A DNA stretch of 64,000 nt from an uncultured bacterium (GCA_900319365.1 ONOE01000001.1:171977-235976), one strand, 5' to 3'; numbered from the stretch's first letter, positions 19,028-28,145 are shown. Translations and numbers: made by a program. Notes: generated by a model not told the origin, from the letters alone.

Positions 19028-20020
19028 TTATGCGTTTAATTGAAGTTTATCGCCTACGTGGATCATTACACGTCTTTTTCTGCTGTCTGACGGTAACGGT
19101 TTTTCGTAATCTTTATTGTTTAATTTCATTAATTCTTCGGTTTTTTCAAGAATTTCTTTGTTTGTCGGTTTGTAATCAGCCGTTCCCTGATGTTCTTCAA
19201 TCAATTGATGTTTTGCAATATTCCAGAGGTTGTCGCCTTTTTCAACCGTATATGCGTCGGTTTCAGCTTCGGCAGGTTTTTGTTCCTGCTGTGCGGGATC
19301 TGTTTCTGCTTTTGCACCGGGTTTTGTTTCCGGTTTAGTTATAGGATCGGTTTTTGCTACGGGATTTTGTTGTGCTTTATCAGGAGCCGCAACATCTTGA
19401 GGAGCGCCTTCTGTTTTATCGCCTTTCATTTTGCTGTAAACATAAGCTCCGCCTGCAACTAATGCTGCTATGCCTAAACCGATTAAAGCTGCTTTGCCGC
19501 CTTTACCTTTGAAGAAGTTACCGATTTTTGATAAAACCCAGGGTTTTTTAGCTGCCTGTTCAACGCCTTGTTCTACGGCGGCTTTTCCCGTTTGTTCGGC
19601 TGCTTTTTCTGCAGTTTTACCTGCAACTTCTTCTGCTGCCTTTGCAGAACCTTTACCCGTAAATATACCTTTGATTTTATTACCTAATCTTGTAAATAAT
19701 CCGGGTTTTTTAGTCGTTTGCTCAACACCTTCCGATGCTGCTTTTTTAACACCTTGTTCAACTGCTTCGCCTGTTACAATTTCGGCTGCGGGAATATTGC
19801 TTTGCGGATGTAATATTTTTGCTTCTTCAAAAACATTTGTTGCAGCGGGTGTAGCTGTCGGTGTATGTACTTGAGGTGTTTGAACCTTTGCTTTTTGTGT
19901 TGCTGCACGTTGTTTTTTTAATTCTTTTAAATTCTTCGGTCCGACTTTTTTACCTTTGTTGTTGTAAGTGTTTAAGTGTTTGCCATAACCGTTTTGTTTT
20001 ACGTTTTGAATTCTTCCCAT
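19028..20020 (-). CDS. LysM-domain single-pass membrane protein
   Basis: 330 residues from the ATG at 20020, which has AAGGGGG upstream; an upstream in-frame ATG (20152) lacks one. The N-terminal 40 residues are basic (MGRIQNVKQNGYGKHL...). Two related modules follow (EGVEQTTKKPGLFTRLGNKI and QGVEQAAKKPWVLSKIGNFF), then a transmembrane helix (AALIGLGIAALVAGGAYVY), a Pro/Gln/Lys-rich spacer and a C-terminal LysM domain (YTVEKGDNLWNIAKHQL...VGDKLQL). LysM binds peptidoglycan, so the topology suggests a cytoplasmic module tethered to the wall. The internal duplication is unusual. The specific role is unknown. Confidence 0.8.
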   Translation of the reverse strand: MGRIQNVKQNGYGKHLNTYNNKGKKVGPKNLKELKKQRAATQKAKVQTPQVHTPTATPAATNVFEEAKILHPQSNIPAAEIVTGEAVEQGVKKAASEGVEQTTKKPGLFTRLGNKIKGIFTGKGSAKAAEEVAGKTAEKAAEQTGKAAVEQGVEQAAKKPWVLSKIGNFFKGKGGKAALIGLGIAALVAGGAYVYSKMKGDKTEGAPQDVAAPDKAQQNPVAKTDPITKPETKPGAKAETDPAQQEQKPAEAETDAYTVEKGDNLWNIAKHQLIEEHQGTADYKPTNKEILEKTEELMKLNNKDYEKPLPSDSRKRRVMIHVGDKLQLNA

Positions 20021-20274
20021 TCTTAATCCCCCTTTATTTTTCCTCTTTAAATGTGTTGAATTATCCCCTATGTATTTAAAAAGAATTTTTGTTGTACGAA
20101 ATTGACATGTAATATTTCTAATATATTTATTTTGTATATACTTTTTTAACATTTATTTACATTTTTGTTTTTGCGAACGCTCCAAATAGTGTAAACCTTT
20201 CTCATATTCAACCAAAAGATGTATTTTAATTTTTGCCAAAGGTTTTATAATATAGAATAATAAGGGAGAAGATA

Positions 20275-20589
20275 ATGTTAACTAACACTTTGGATGAAAC
20301 AATGTCAAAAGCAATGAAATACGAAAATCTGACAAGAGCTTCAAAATTCGGAACGGTTTATCAAAACAAAACAAATAATATTGATGAAAACGAATTATTA
20401 ATGCTCCAAAAAATTTCCAAATATGTTAAACCGCAAAAACCGACAACAGAAATTGAAGATGAAATTTCCGAATATATAGTAGAAAAGCCCGAACAAAAAT
20501 CAAAAATATTTGATTTTGAAAACAGGCACAAAACGGGGCTTCCGTTTTTCAGGTCAATTGAAGTGAAATTAGGAGAAACATTTGAATAA
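20275..20589 (+). CDS. Hypothetical protein, 104 residues
   Basis: ATG preceded by GGGAGAAG, followed by a strong intrinsic terminator, so it is very likely a real monocistronic gene. The protein is soluble, charged and has no signal peptide or clear domain; the end (RHKTGLPFFRSIEVKLGETFE) is the most ordered-looking part. I do not recognise the family. Confidence 0.7.
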   Translation: MLTNTLDETMSKAMKYENLTRASKFGTVYQNKTNNIDENELLMLQKISKYVKPQKPTTEIEDEISEYIVEKPEQKSKIFDFENRHKTGLPFFRSIEVKLGETFE

Positions 20590-20594
20590 ATTAA

Positions 20595-20624
20595 AAATAA
20601 GGCTTGAAAAAGCCTTATTTTTTT
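20595..20624 (+). terminator. Intrinsic terminator
   Basis: AAATAAGGCTT-GAAA-AAGCCTTATTT followed by TTTT: an 11-bp stem with a GAAA tetraloop immediately after the 104-residue gene. Confidence 0.9.
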
Positions 20625-20663
20625 GTAAAAATAGCGGTATAAAAAGAGAAAAGGAGAGTAAAA

Positions 20664-20867
20664 ATGTTTCAAGTTTATACTGCTAAAGATAAATCTCAAT
20701 TATCAAAAAATTTAATCGGTGAATTTAAAGATTACGACGATGCTATGGATTGCGCAGAAAAAGCAATCGAGGGCAAAAAAGATTTGATGTATATTGTTGA
20801 GGAAACTAACGGCTGTGTAGACAGTTACGGCGAACAAATCGCAACGGTTGTTGCCGAAAGCGACTAA
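20664..20867 (+). CDS. Small hypothetical protein, 67 residues
   Basis: ATG with AAAGGAG upstream. The acidic protein (MFQVYTAKDKSQLSKNLIGE...) looks like a compact alpha/beta fold with a segment DYDDAMDCAEKAIEGKKDLMY. It is 54 bp upstream of pheT on the same strand and may share its transcript. I do not recognise the family. Confidence 0.65.
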   Translation: MFQVYTAKDKSQLSKNLIGEFKDYDDAMDCAEKAIEGKKDLMYIVEETNGCVDSYGEQIATVVAESD

Positions 20868-20921
20868 TAACATTTTTGTAAATAATATAAAACAGCTAAA
20901 AAAATAAAGAGGAAAATATAA

Positions 20922-23402
20922 ATGCAGGTATCATTAAATTGGTTAAACGAATTTGTGGATATATCGGATATTGAACCGTCCCAAATTGCTCACGAGCTTA
21001 CTATGAGCGGATTAGAAGTTGAGGGTATAGAAGAAGTAAAACCAAAATTTACTAATATTAAAACCGTAAAAATTGAAAAAATTGATGCACACCCGAATTC
21101 TGACAGACTACATCTTGTAACAGTTAACACGGGTTCAGGATTAAAAACAGTTGTATGCGGTGCGCAAAATATTAAAGAAGGACAAATTGTTCCTTATGCA
21201 AGCGTCGGTTCAAAAGTTTTGGACAGAAAAACGGGAGAACAATTTGAACTTACACCTGCAGTAATAAGAGGGGTAGAATCTCAAGGAATGCTTTGTTCCG
21301 ATGATGAACTCGGGGTTTCCGGAAGAAACTATCAGCAAGAAGATGGTATTTTAATTTTAAATAATATTTTCCCCGATGTAAAAATAGGAGAAGATGTAAA
21401 AGATGTTTTAGGTTTTGAAAAAGATACGGTTCTTGACGTTGCACCGACCGCAAATCGTGGCGATCAAATGTCAATTCTTGGTGTTGCAAGAGAATTGTGC
21501 GCTTTATTTAATAAACCGTTAAAATTCAATCCTATTGAATGCACAAAAGATTTAACAACAGACAAATTTAAAGTAGAAATTTCAGATAAAGATGTTTGCA
21601 AATACTATTCTTTAGGACTTTTAAAAAATATAAAAATTAAACCGTCGCCCGATTGGATGCAAAAAAGACTTGAAGCATCAGGTATGAGAGCAATTAACAA
21701 TGTTGTTGATATTACAAACTATGTAATGCTTGAATACGGATGTCCGATGCACGCATTTGATGCGGATAAATTGGACGGTTATTTGTGCGTAAGACGTGCA
21801 AAAGAGGGTGAAAAACTTACAACTCTTGACGGTGTTGAAAGAGATTTAACCAATGAGTCTGTTTTAATTGCAACTAAAGATAAAGGTGTATGTTTAGCGG
21901 GTGTTTTTGGCGGAGAAAATTCCGAAATTGATGAAAATTCAACATCATTAGCACTCGAAGCCGCATATTTTACACCCGTATCAAACAGAAAATCTTCAAG
22001 AAGTGTAGGGTACAGAAGTGAAGCAAGCGCAAGATACGAAAGAGGCATTGATATTGAAGCGATTAAACCTGCCCTGATGCGTGCAATGCAATTGCTTACG
22101 GATTATGCGGATGCTCAGGTTGTCGGTGTTGTTGAAACGGGAGAAAATAAACTTCCTCCGATTGAAATAACTTTGAGATATCCTCAAATCAAACGTATCT
22201 TAGGGTGTGAAATCGAACCCGAAAAATGTATAAACATTTTGGAAAAACTCGGATTTAAAAAACTCGGCGGAAACGATATGGCTGCAAAATTCCTTGTACC
22301 GAGTTTCAGAGCAAACGATGTTACACGTGAAATCGATTTGATAGAAGAAATTGCAAGAATTAACGGTATGGATAAAATCACTCCGACTTTGCCTGCAAAA
22401 TCGGAAGTTCCGAGTATAACAAAAGAAGAAAGAGTTGTTTCAATAATTAATGAAATGATGTTATCTTCAGGATTGACCGAAATTCAAACAAGTTCATTAA
22501 TCGGAAAATCTCTTTTAGATAAATTTAAAATGACTTACGATGATGAAAATGCAGTAAAAGTTTTACATCCCGCAAGTGAAGAATATTCAATGCTCAGACA
22601 AAATATGGCTGTTAGTGTTTTGAATTGTATGAAAAATAATTTTGATAACGGTCAAAAAACTTTATGGGCTTACGAAATCGGTAAAACTTATATTAAAAAC
22701 GGTGAAGCCGATGAAAAACATACGGGCGTAAAAGAAACCAGAGTTCTTGAAGGAATTTTGACAGGCGAAATTCAAAATTCAAAATGGGAAGTTAAAATTC
22801 CCGTAAGCATTTATTACGTAAAAGGTATTTTGGAAAATCTGTTTGATGAATTGGAAGTTTCAAGAAGAATTAAGTACGTATCTTTAGACGAAACCGATTT
22901 AGTTTCAAAATACAATATTTTACATCCGTACAGAACGGGCGTAGTAATACTTTTAGGCAAAAAACCGTTACCTATCGGATATTTCGGTGAATTACATCCG
23001 ACTTTGGTTGATAAATTGAAATTAAATCAAAAAGCATATTTATTTAATCTCAATTTAGATGAATTGATTAATGCGGTAAAAGAATCAGTACCAAGATTTA
23101 AACATATCCCGCAATATCCTGAAGTACGTCGTGATATCGCATTTATCATAAATGATGATGTTACTTGTGCCGATATAGAAAAAGTTATAAAAACTTCGGT
23201 TAAACAAAATATATTTAAAGGTGTCGAAATTTTTGATATCTATCAGGGCGAACATATTGATGCAGGGTTTAAATCAGTTGCGTTCAGAATTAAAATGCAA
23301 TATGATAACGCTACATTAACAGATGAAATTATTGATGCTCAGATGCAGTCGGTTCGTGAAAAATTGCAAAAAACCTATGCACAAATTACTTTCAGAGAAT
23401 AA
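20922..23402 (+). CDS. pheT: Phenylalanine-tRNA ligase beta subunit
   Basis: 826 residues with AGAGGAAA upstream. Domains in order: N-terminal segment MQVSLNWLNEFVDI, EMAP-like tRNA-binding domain (about 40-150, HPNSDRLHLVTVNTG), B3/B4 editing domain (MRAINNVVDITNYVMLEYGCPMHAFDADKL), B5 domain, catalytic-like core and C-terminal ferredoxin-fold anticodon-binding domain (PRFKHIPQYPEVRRDIAFII). It forms the (alpha-beta)2 synthetase with PheS. pheS is not adjacent, unlike the common pheST arrangement, and must be elsewhere. Confidence 0.97.
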   Translation: MQVSLNWLNEFVDISDIEPSQIAHELTMSGLEVEGIEEVKPKFTNIKTVKIEKIDAHPNSDRLHLVTVNTGSGLKTVVCGAQNIKEGQIVPYASVGSKVLDRKTGEQFELTPAVIRGVESQGMLCSDDELGVSGRNYQQEDGILILNNIFPDVKIGEDVKDVLGFEKDTVLDVAPTANRGDQMSILGVARELCALFNKPLKFNPIECTKDLTTDKFKVEISDKDVCKYYSLGLLKNIKIKPSPDWMQKRLEASGMRAINNVVDITNYVMLEYGCPMHAFDADKLDGYLCVRRAKEGEKLTTLDGVERDLTNESVLIATKDKGVCLAGVFGGENSEIDENSTSLALEAAYFTPVSNRKSSRSVGYRSEASARYERGIDIEAIKPALMRAMQLLTDYADAQVVGVVETGENKLPPIEITLRYPQIKRILGCEIEPEKCINILEKLGFKKLGGNDMAAKFLVPSFRANDVTREIDLIEEIARINGMDKITPTLPAKSEVPSITKEERVVSIINEMMLSSGLTEIQTSSLIGKSLLDKFKMTYDDENAVKVLHPASEEYSMLRQNMAVSVLNCMKNNFDNGQKTLWAYEIGKTYIKNGEADEKHTGVKETRVLEGILTGEIQNSKWEVKIPVSIYYVKGILENLFDELEVSRRIKYVSLDETDLVSKYNILHPYRTGVVILLGKKPLPIGYFGELHPTLVDKLKLNQKAYLFNLNLDELINAVKESVPRFKHIPQYPEVRRDIAFIINDDVTCADIEKVIKTSVKQNIFKGVEIFDIYQGEHIDAGFKSVAFRIKMQYDNATLTDEIIDAQMQSVREKLQKTYAQITFRE

Positions 23403-23445
23403 ATAAACAACATTAAAAAAATAAGAAAAACGGTTTATAATAAGA

Positions 23446-23485
23446 GTAGGGATTGCAACGGAGATATCCCCGTAGCAGTCCCTAC
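23446..23485. repeat. Imperfect inverted repeat after pheT
   Basis: GTAGGGATTGC and GCAGTCCCTAC form the outer stem of a 40-bp hairpin with internal pairs (ACGG/CCGT). It lacks a T-run and resembles the palindromic intergenic repeats seen elsewhere in the window. Confidence 0.65.
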
Positions 23486-23579
23486 AATAATGAAGAAATA
23501 ATTGTATTATTCATTTTAAATTATGTAAAAATTTTATTATTCAGTATTAAAAAATATTTTTACGTGTATTTATGAAAAT

Positions 23580-24359
23580 GTGAATAATAATATTTCTGCA
23601 ACAAATATAAATTTTACCTCAAGATGTCCTCAAATTCTGGATGCACAATGGGTATGCCGTAAAGTTAAATCCATTCCGCATTTATCACCATCTCATACTT
23701 GTGTATCGGTTAAAAATTACGTGGACAAAAATCAATACATGTATTACGCTCTAACAAACGGCAAACCTGCTTTTTCAAGTAAAGAAATACAAATGCTGCG
23801 CATTATAAAATGGCAGCAAAAAGTTGTTGATAAAATAAATATTGCCAGAAATTTCTGGCGCTACGGGTGTAAAAGCGATGTCAAATTAATAGACAGTATT
23901 ATAAATCAGTTTAAATATGACAAGCTCGGAAATTGCGGTGAAGAAGCCTTTATGTCAGCAGCAATTTTGAAAATGAACGGGGTTAAAGATCCATGTGTTG
24001 CAAGATTAACTGTTGACGGAAACCTTATAGATCACAGCATTTGTGTTTTTAACAAAGACGGTTCAAAATTTGACGGACATTATAATAAAAAAACAATAAT
24101 AGTTGATCCGTGGGTCGGAGATGCAGATTTTGCAACAAATATGTTTGTAAAATACAAAAACATATATAAAGACTATATAGACAAACATTTACAGCCAAAA
24201 TCAGAAATAAATATTAAAAATCCAAGACATCTTGATATTTCGGACGAAGAAAAATTTGCCCTTATTTTGAAATATAATGATTTACGCTATCCCGCAACAA
24301 TAAGAGATTTTATGAAAAGCAACAGAGCTAAAGACAATAAAAAATTTTATTTTAATTAA
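23580..24359 (+). CDS. Predicted Cys-His-Asp hydrolase (papain/transglutaminase-like)
   Basis: 259 residues. Three spaced motifs suggest a catalytic triad: C119 in KLGNCGEEAFMSA, H152 in DHSICVF and D176 in IIVDPWVGDA. This GNCGE/DH/DPW pattern is seen in papain-like and transglutaminase-like cysteine proteases and some toxin or effector domains; the exact family is not recognised. There is no signal peptide. The start is uncertain: the frame opens at GTG 23580 with no ribosome binding site, directly after an out-of-frame ATGAAAATG, which suggests a small indel or a weak start. It converges on trpS with 12 bp between stops. Function unknown. Confidence 0.6.
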   Translation: MNNNISATNINFTSRCPQILDAQWVCRKVKSIPHLSPSHTCVSVKNYVDKNQYMYYALTNGKPAFSSKEIQMLRIIKWQQKVVDKINIARNFWRYGCKSDVKLIDSIINQFKYDKLGNCGEEAFMSAAILKMNGVKDPCVARLTVDGNLIDHSICVFNKDGSKFDGHYNKKTIIVDPWVGDADFATNMFVKYKNIYKDYIDKHLQPKSEINIKNPRHLDISDEEKFALILKYNDLRYPATIRDFMKSNRAKDNKKFYFN

Positions 24360-24371
24360 ATTCTATAATTC

Positions 24372-25418
24372 TTATTTGTTAAAATAATTTATTTGCATCG
24401 CATTGCGCACTTCTTCCAGTGTTTGTGCGGCAACTTCTCTTGCCTTTATACTTCCCGTATAAAGAATTTCTTTAACTTCGTCTTTTTTGTTTTCCCATTC
24501 ATGACGTTTTGTTCTGATAGGATCAAGTATACTTTGCATAACGTTATTCAGGAATTTTTTAACCTTAACATCACCCAAACCGCCACGGCGATAATGCGCT
24601 TTTAACTCATCAAGGTTATTGTATTCGGGTAAAAATTCTTTAAAATGTTCATCTGTTGCAAACGCATCTAAATATATAAATACAGGGTTATTGTCCGTTT
24701 CACCTTTATCTTCAATTCTCAAATGGTTAGGGTCGGTAAACATTGACATGATTTTTTGTTTTACAACATTCGGTTCATCTGATAAATAAATGCAGTTGCC
24801 TAAAGATTTGCTCATTTTTGCTTTTCCGTCAATACCGGGCAATCTCATACATGCGGCATTTTTAGGAAGTTGAATTTTTGGTTCAATAAGTGTTTCGCCA
24901 TAAGTTGCATTGAACTTATGAACAATATCTCTGCATTGTTCAATCATAGGCTCCTGGTCTTCGCCGACCGGAACAGTTGTAGCTTTAAACGCCGTAATAT
25001 CAGCAGTTTGGCTGATCGGGTAAGCCAAAAATCCCATAGGAATGTTTGTTTCAAATCCGCGCATTTTAATTTCCGTTTTAACGGTAGGATTTCTCATTGC
25101 TCTGGAAACGGTAACAAGATTCATATAGTAAAAGGTTAATTCACAAAGTTCGGGAATCATTGATTGAATAAGAATAGTTGATTTATTCGGATCTATTCCG
25201 CAAGCAAGATAATCAAGAGCAACCTCTAAAATATTACTTCTGACTTTTTCGGGATGCTGCGCATTGTCTGTCAAAGCCTGAGCATCAGCAATCATAATAA
25301 ATATTTTGTCAAAATTACCTTCGTTTTGCAGTCTTACTCTTTCTCTCAAAGAACCAGCATAATGTCCTACATGCAATCTTCCGGTCGGACGATCGCCCGT
25401 TAATATAATCTTTTCCAT
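24372..25418 (-). CDS. trpS: Tryptophan-tRNA ligase
   Basis: 348 residues, class I synthetase. The HIGH-type motif is PTGRLHVGHYAGSL near the N-terminus and the KMSKS motif is GKAKMSKSLGN in the C-terminal half. MIADAQALTDNAQHPEKV and VPVGEDQEPMIEQCRDI are typical TrpRS segments. GAGGT precedes the ATG. The length and motif set are complete. Confidence 0.96.
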   Translation of the reverse strand: MEKIILTGDRPTGRLHVGHYAGSLRERVRLQNEGNFDKIFIMIADAQALTDNAQHPEKVRSNILEVALDYLACGIDPNKSTILIQSMIPELCELTFYYMNLVTVSRAMRNPTVKTEIKMRGFETNIPMGFLAYPISQTADITAFKATTVPVGEDQEPMIEQCRDIVHKFNATYGETLIEPKIQLPKNAACMRLPGIDGKAKMSKSLGNCIYLSDEPNVVKQKIMSMFTDPNHLRIEDKGETDNNPVFIYLDAFATDEHFKEFLPEYNNLDELKAHYRRGGLGDVKVKKFLNNVMQSILDPIRTKRHEWENKKDEVKEILYTGSIKAREVAAQTLEEVRNAMQINYFNK

Positions 25419-25514
25419 AAAATACCTCTTTTAATCTGATTTTATATTATCACAAATATTACTTTCTTTCATAAAGGAAGTTTATTGATTTAAATATAAA
25501 AAAGTTTCTTTTGG

Positions 25515-25542
25515 TTATTCTGAACGTAAGCGAAGAATCGCC
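25515..25542. repeat. Short intergenic repeat (TTCTGA...GCGAAGAATCGCC)
   Basis: A fragment resembling 57058-57087 and, in reverse, 38371-38402. All carry a TTCTGAgc...aaGCGAAgAATCGCC core. It lies between trpS and the XRE gene; nothing else is seen in this 150-bp gap. Confidence 0.5.
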
Positions 25543-25566
25543 AAATCTGACATTTTATCAACATTA

Positions 25567-25842
25567 TTATTTTTCTATTAGTGAAAAGTCTTTCGGAAGC
25601 TTATTTTCTACCTTTTTTATTAGTTGAGATAAGGTTAGGCCCAAAGCTTCGCTTATCGACCATAAAGATATTAATTTTGGTTCATTTTTTCCGCTTTCTA
25701 AACGACTTAACAATGATTTTTGAATATCATATTCATCAGCAAAAAGTCTTAGAGATTTTTTTTGTTTTTCTCTTTCCTGTTTGATAATTTGCCCAAGTAT
25801 TTCAAGGATTTTTTGAGATTTTTCGCTGTTTAGGTGTTGCAT
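25567..25842 (-). CDS. XRE-family helix-turn-helix regulator
   Basis: 91 residues from the ATG at 25842 (MQHLNSEKSQKI...). The HTH is IIKQEREKQKKSLRLFADEYDIQKSLLSRLESGKNEPKL. A frame extension to 25896 exists but would run through a perfect palindrome that looks like an operator, so the shorter form is preferred. It is divergent from the pilin-like gene and probably controls that gene, itself or both. There is no C-terminal sensing domain. Confidence 0.8.
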   Translation of the reverse strand: MQHLNSEKSQKILEILGQIIKQEREKQKKSLRLFADEYDIQKSLLSRLESGKNEPKLISLWSISEALGLTLSQLIKKVENKLPKDFSLIEK

Positions 25843-25878
25843 ACATAGAAATAAAATACTAAAAATTTTTGTAAAGTT

Positions 25879-25892
25879 TTCTATATATAGAA
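25879..25892. promoter_or_regulatory. 14-bp palindrome, candidate XRE operator
   Basis: TTCTATATATAGAA is a perfect palindrome, 5 bp before the pilin-like gene's GGAGG site and about 37 bp upstream of the XRE start. Its position between divergent genes and its size fit an XRE dimer site. Assignment to this XRE protein is inference. Confidence 0.55.
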
Positions 25893-25907
25893 CCATGGAG
25901 GTAAAGT

Positions 25908-26558
25908 ATGAAAAAAGGGTTTACTCCTGCAGAGTTACTTATTGCACTTGCAATAGTAGGAGCGATATCTGTTATGACCATTCCTACACTTGTATCAAAT
26001 TATAGGGCTCATGTTGCATCTGTAAGGTTAAAAAAGTTTTATTCCAATATGAGAACAGCCATACAAATATCCGAGATAAAAAACTGCAGAGCAATTAATT
26101 GGGATAAAGAGGACAGAGTTTATAATGAAAACGGCAGTAACAATATGGAAGAAAATAACAAAAATGCTGCAGCTTTCTTTGACAGGTATCTTGCGCCTTA
26201 TTTCAAATATAAGACAAAGACCCTGCAAGATAAGAGTTATCAATATTATTTGCCCGACGGTTCATCATTTAAGTTTTGGAACTTCAATTGTATTGACATA
26301 TATTATGATATTAACGGCAATGATAATAAACCGAATAAAATGGGAGCGGATGTTTTTGATTTCTTAAATTGCCTTGATGATGATATGAGGAATGCGTATT
26401 TTGGCAATAAACTGGACATATTTAATACTTACGGTACGGGTCTTGTTAAAACAAGAAAAGATGCTCTCAAACAATGTAAACAAGCGCCTGAATATTGCAG
26501 TACGCTTTTAATGTATGACGGATGGAAATTAAAAAAAGATTATCCGTATAATCCTTAA
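25908..26558 (+). CDS. Type IV pilin-like protein with prepilin leader
   Basis: 216 residues with GGAGG upstream. The N-terminus MKKGFTPAELLIALAIVGAI is a class III prepilin signal: cleavage after G4 would leave F1 and the conserved E5, followed by the hydrophobic helix that ends near residue 29. The remainder is a globular, polar domain with several Cys residues. It could be a minor pilin or a pseudopilin of a type II secretion system. No assembly ATPase or prepilin peptidase is nearby, so it is an isolated accessory subunit. The adjacent XRE regulator suggests switched expression. Confidence 0.82.
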   Translation: MKKGFTPAELLIALAIVGAISVMTIPTLVSNYRAHVASVRLKKFYSNMRTAIQISEIKNCRAINWDKEDRVYNENGSNNMEENNKNAAAFFDRYLAPYFKYKTKTLQDKSYQYYLPDGSSFKFWNFNCIDIYYDINGNDNKPNKMGADVFDFLNCLDDDMRNAYFGNKLDIFNTYGTGLVKTRKDALKQCKQAPEYCSTLLMYDGWKLKKDYPYNP

Positions 26559-26909
26559 AAACATATATTGAAATTTCTGCCTTACAAAAAATTTTTATGT
26601 CGGGCTTTATCTGTTAAATACATGTAAAATGTAATGTAAAATATATTTTTGTATTCTACATGGGATATTTTTCAGCTTTTATTTTACAAAAATAAGAAAT
26701 TTTTTAATTTTATTTTACAATTTTCTTACAGTAAAATTTCAAGTTATTACTAATTTTTAGAGCTTTTTTACAATTAATTTTACTTACAACAACCATGATA
26801 TATTAATATAATTAATTAATTTATATATTATATTAATTATTAATTATAAAAATTAATTCAAAAATAAAAGATTTTTTAATGAACTTTTTTGTAATATAAT
26901 AAAAACATT
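26559..26909. other. 351-bp AT-rich gap with TTTTACA repeats upstream of hisS
   Basis: No coding capacity seen. Between about 26620 and 26795 the heptamer TTTTACA or its complement TGTAAAA occurs about five times, plus near-matches. It is followed by 61 bp of pure A/T (26798-26858) and a TATAAT box at 26895-26900, 9 nt before the hisS ATG. hisS has no Shine-Dalgarno sequence, so its mRNA may be leaderless. The repeats may be binding sites or curved DNA. Confidence 0.55.
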
Positions 26910-28145
26910 ATGAAACAGATTAAAGTATTAAAAGGAACAAAAGATATTTTACCTCAAGATGTTGAAACTTGGCAGTTTGTAGAAGATTGCGCAAACAAAG
27001 TTTTTTCATCTTTCGGAGCAAAAGAAATAAGAACCCCCATAATTGAAGCTACAGAGCTTTTTGCAAGAGGTGTCGGCAATACGACAGATATTGTTAATAA
27101 AGAAATGTATACTTTTGAAAAAAGCGATCGTTCAATCACACTTCGTCCCGAAAACACAGCAGGCGTTGTTCGTTCTTATATAGAAAACGGCATGTCAAGA
27201 TTATCGGCTCCCGTTAAACTCTGGTATCATGGTCCGATGTTTCGTTATGAACGCCCGCAGGCAGGCAGACAAAGACAGTTTCATCAGGTTGGCGTTGAAA
27301 TGTTTGGTATAGATAAACCGACTGCTGATGCAGAAGTAATTTTAATGGCTGAAAACTTCTTAAAATCTGTCGGGTTAACTGATTTATCAGTTGAAATCAA
27401 TTCTTTAGGATGTCCGAAATGCCGTTTAGAATACAAAGAAAAACTTAAAAATGTAATAAGACCTTATTTAGATAAATTGTGCGATGATTGTCAGGAAAGA
27501 TTTGAAAAAAATCCGTTGCGTTTATTGGATTGTAAGGTAGAATCCTGTCAGGCAATTTATGCAAAACCTGAAATTCAAGAAGTTATAAATTCCGATTTCT
27601 TATGTGATGATTGTAAAAAACATTATGTTGAATTAAAAGATTACTTAAATAAATTGGGTATAAAATACAGTGAAAATAAACTTTTAGTAAGAGGTTTAGA
27701 CTATTACACAAGGACGGTATTTGAAATAAAATCCAATAATCTCGGCGCTCAAAATGCAGTTTGCGGCGGCGGAAGATATGACGGACTTGTTGAACAGTTA
27801 GGCGGCGAACATACACCTGCTGTCGGGTTTGCAATGGGTATGGAGCGATTAATATCTTTATTACCCGAAAGAAAGCAAACAATATCAGACGGATTTATTG
27901 TTTCAAATGATATGACGGAAGCCTTTAAACTCGCTCAAGAATTGCGTTCTCAAGGTTTTAATATTGAAATGGATTTAGCTAATAAGAAATTTACAAAACA
28001 GCTTGAAAAAGCATCAAAATCCGCTAAATATGCTTTGATATTGGGCGAAGATGAAATTTCTCAAAACAAAGTTTCCGTTAAAAATCTTGAAACTTCACAA
28101 CAGCAAACAGTTGACAGACATGAATGCTCAAAATATTTAAAATAG
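26910..28145 (+). CDS. hisS: Histidine-tRNA ligase
   Basis: 411-residue class II synthetase. Motif 2 is visible as MFRYERPQAGRQRQFHQVGVE, and the His-specific segments LVRGLDYYTRTVFEI and AVCGGGRYDGLVEQLGG follow, then motif 3 GFAMGMERL and the C-terminal anticodon-binding domain. The start at 26910 gives the canonical N-terminus (KVLKGTKDILPQD). It is not paired with aspS. Confidence 0.97.
   Translation: MKQIKVLKGTKDILPQDVETWQFVEDCANKVFSSFGAKEIRTPIIEATELFARGVGNTTDIVNKEMYTFEKSDRSITLRPENTAGVVRSYIENGMSRLSAPVKLWYHGPMFRYERPQAGRQRQFHQVGVEMFGIDKPTADAEVILMAENFLKSVGLTDLSVEINSLGCPKCRLEYKEKLKNVIRPYLDKLCDDCQERFEKNPLRLLDCKVESCQAIYAKPEIQEVINSDFLCDDCKKHYVELKDYLNKLGIKYSENKLLVRGLDYYTRTVFEIKSNNLGAQNAVCGGGRYDGLVEQLGGEHTPAVGFAMGMERLISLLPERKQTISDGFIVSNDMTEAFKLAQELRSQGFNIEMDLANKKFTKQLEKASKSAKYALILGEDEISQNKVSVKNLETSQQQTVDRHECSKYLK

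Noticed and set aside
19470..19874. 134-codon plus-strand ORF opposite the LysM gene
   Set aside because: Shadow of an Ala/Lys-rich region on the coding strand; no ribosome binding site.
26559..26909. Chromosome replication origin
   Set aside because: AT-rich with repeated heptamers, but no DnaA boxes noticed and no dnaA or dnaN nearby.
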